Positions 5,832 through 6,657 of a stretch of DNA of 6,657 nucleotides are shown piece by piece. The DNA lies in the NCBI GenBank assembly GCA_003485905.1, contig DNHK01000257.1, forward strand, positions 1 to 6,657. The letters are read 5' to 3'. The position numbers were made by a program, and so were the translations under genes. Under the pieces are notes generated by a model. The model was not told the origin of the DNA. It ran no database searches and saw only the letters and a list, made by a program, of their open reading frames with translations. Numbering within the stretch: position 1 is the first letter of the stretch; every line of letters starts with the position of its first letter. This stretch comes from Gammaproteobacteria bacterium (GTDB lineage: Bacteria > Pseudomonadota > Gammaproteobacteria > Arenicellales > Arenicellaceae).

Positions 5832-6657
5832 CTACCTTCGAAACATTGCCAGCATGCGCTGGGTAACGGCAAATCCGCCAAAAATATTTATGCTGGTAAT
5901 AAGCACAGCCAACGCAGACAGAAAAACAATCCAACCGCTATCTGACGAAATCTGTAGTAATGCCCCGATCACTATAATGCTGCTAATCGCGTTGGTGACA
6001 CTCATCAATGGAGTGTGCAACGCCGGTTTAACATTCCAAATAACCATATACCCGATAAAACAAGCGAGGACAAAGACCGTAAAATGAGACATGAATGAAG
6101 CTGGAGCGACGGAACCCAAACCAAGCATAGCCAGCACGCCAATTGCTGCCGGCAACCAAGAGATCAGCACATTTTGTGGCTTTTCTTCCACCACAGCCTC
6201 AACAACCGATGCGGGTTCTGGTGCTGGTTTAGCCGGTGCAGCGGATACCTTTGGAGGAGGTGGCGGCCAAGTTATCTCGCCGGAGTTTATAACCGTGGTG
6301 CCTCGAATGACCTCATCCTCCATATTTACAAATATATTGCCGTCTTTCTCCGGGCACAAATCCGTCAGTAAATGACGCAAATTGGTCGCGTACAACTGAC
6401 TTGACTGAGTCGGTAGCCTACTTGGCATATCGGTATACCCGATAATGGTCACACCATGCTTTTGAATAACCTTGTCAGCTTTAGTTAGCTTGCAGTTACC
6501 GCCATTTTCAGCCGCTAAGTCCACAATCACACTTCCTTCTTGCATAGACTTAACCATGTCCTCCATCCACAGCTCTGGTGCAGGCCGACCAGGGATCAAT
6601 GCAGTAGTAATAACAATATCAATTTCTTTAGCTTGTTCACGAAAACATGCAATTTCG
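5832..6657 (-). CDS. pntA: NAD(P) transhydrogenase subunit alpha, C-terminal part (5' end outside window)
   Basis: The frame is open from the right edge to the TAG at 5834-5832, giving 274 visible residues, roughly the C-terminal half of a protein of about 510. A TTG at 6599 is not the start: the frame continues upstream with family-typical sequence ([16 protein letters not shown]). Visible residues 1-130 finish the NAD(H)-binding domain I, including [35 protein letters not shown] and [11 protein letters not shown] Pro/Ala/Glu-rich linker starting with five prolines follows (about 131-160). Four hydrophobic segments come next (about 163-182, 190-208, 220-237 and 241-262); they form the membrane part contributed by the alpha subunit and include [15 protein letters not shown]. 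The dI-plus-membrane fusion matches the two-subunit E. coli arrangement and not the three-gene type. The NADH-side RQD loop lies in the missing N-terminal half. Confidence 0.97.
   Translation of the reverse strand, partial: EIACFREQAKEIDIVITTALIPGRPAPELWMEDMVKSMQEGSVIVDLAAENGGNCKLTKADKVIQKHGVTIIGYTDMPSRLPTQSSQLYATNLRHLLTDLCPEKDGNIFVNMEDEVIRGTTVINSGEITWPPPPPKVSAAPAKPAPEPASVVEAVVEEKPQNVLISWLPAAIGVLAMLGLGSVAPASFMSHFTVFVLACFIGYMVIWNVKPALHTPLMSVTNAISSIIVIGALLQISSDSGWIVFLSALAVLITSINIFGGFAVTQRMLAMFRR

Noticed and set aside
6091..6375. 94-codon plus-strand frame with Gly/Ala-rich product, antisense to pntA
   Set aside because: Its Gly/Ala/Thr richness is the antisense image of the Pro/Ala linker of PntA, so it is not an independent gene.
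5832..6599. Separate 255-residue membrane protein starting at TTG 6599
   Set aside because: The frame continues upstream to the window edge with PntA-typical sequence, so this is the C-terminal part of pntA and not a split short subunit.

Overview
The window looks like a chromosomal segment of a free-living, probably marine, gammaproteobacterium. This rests on recalled protein resemblance: an E. coli-like two-subunit proton-translocating transhydrogenase, an ATP sulfurylase of the single-chain Sat type seen in sulfur-oxidising gammaproteobacteria, and moderately AT-leaning base composition. The genus cannot be fixed from sequence alone. No mobile element, CRISPR array, rRNA or tRNA is visible.

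Layout. Positions 1-649 (minus) hold a lipoprotein with a C-terminal peptidoglycan-binding repeat that runs off the left edge. An AT-rich divergent intergenic region (650-899) carries three TAYARGACAT boxes, an imperfect inverted repeat and a perfect 16-bp palindrome. It precedes a TetR-family regulator (900-1520, plus). Three more plus-strand genes follow with short gaps: cysC, APS kinase (1547-2170); sat, ATP sulfurylase (2212-3396); and a DHH/DHHA1 phosphoesterase (3409-4380). After a 44-bp convergent gap come pntB (4425-5822, minus) and the 3' part of pntA (5832 to the right edge, minus).

How the genes fit together. Sat makes APS from sulfate and ATP, and CysC phosphorylates APS to PAPS. 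PAPS users (sulfotransferases or PAPS reductase) release pAp, an inhibitor that must be hydrolysed. Some DHH/DHHA1 proteins are pAp phosphatases/nanoRNases, so the third gene may close the cycle. The result would be a compact sulfate-activation plus pAp-disposal unit, possibly controlled by the TetR-like protein encoded first. No sulfotransferase, PAPS reductase or sulfate transporter lies in the window, so the fate of the PAPS is unknown. PntAB makes NADPH from NADH using the proton gradient; it is transcribed towards the sulfur genes, and any link to them is only metabolic.

The most interesting points are the sat-cysC-DHH association, the altered metal- and substrate-binding motifs of the DHH protein, and the dense set of candidate regulator sites in front of the TetR gene. 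Those sites also argue that this gene starts at 900 and not at the upstream TTG.
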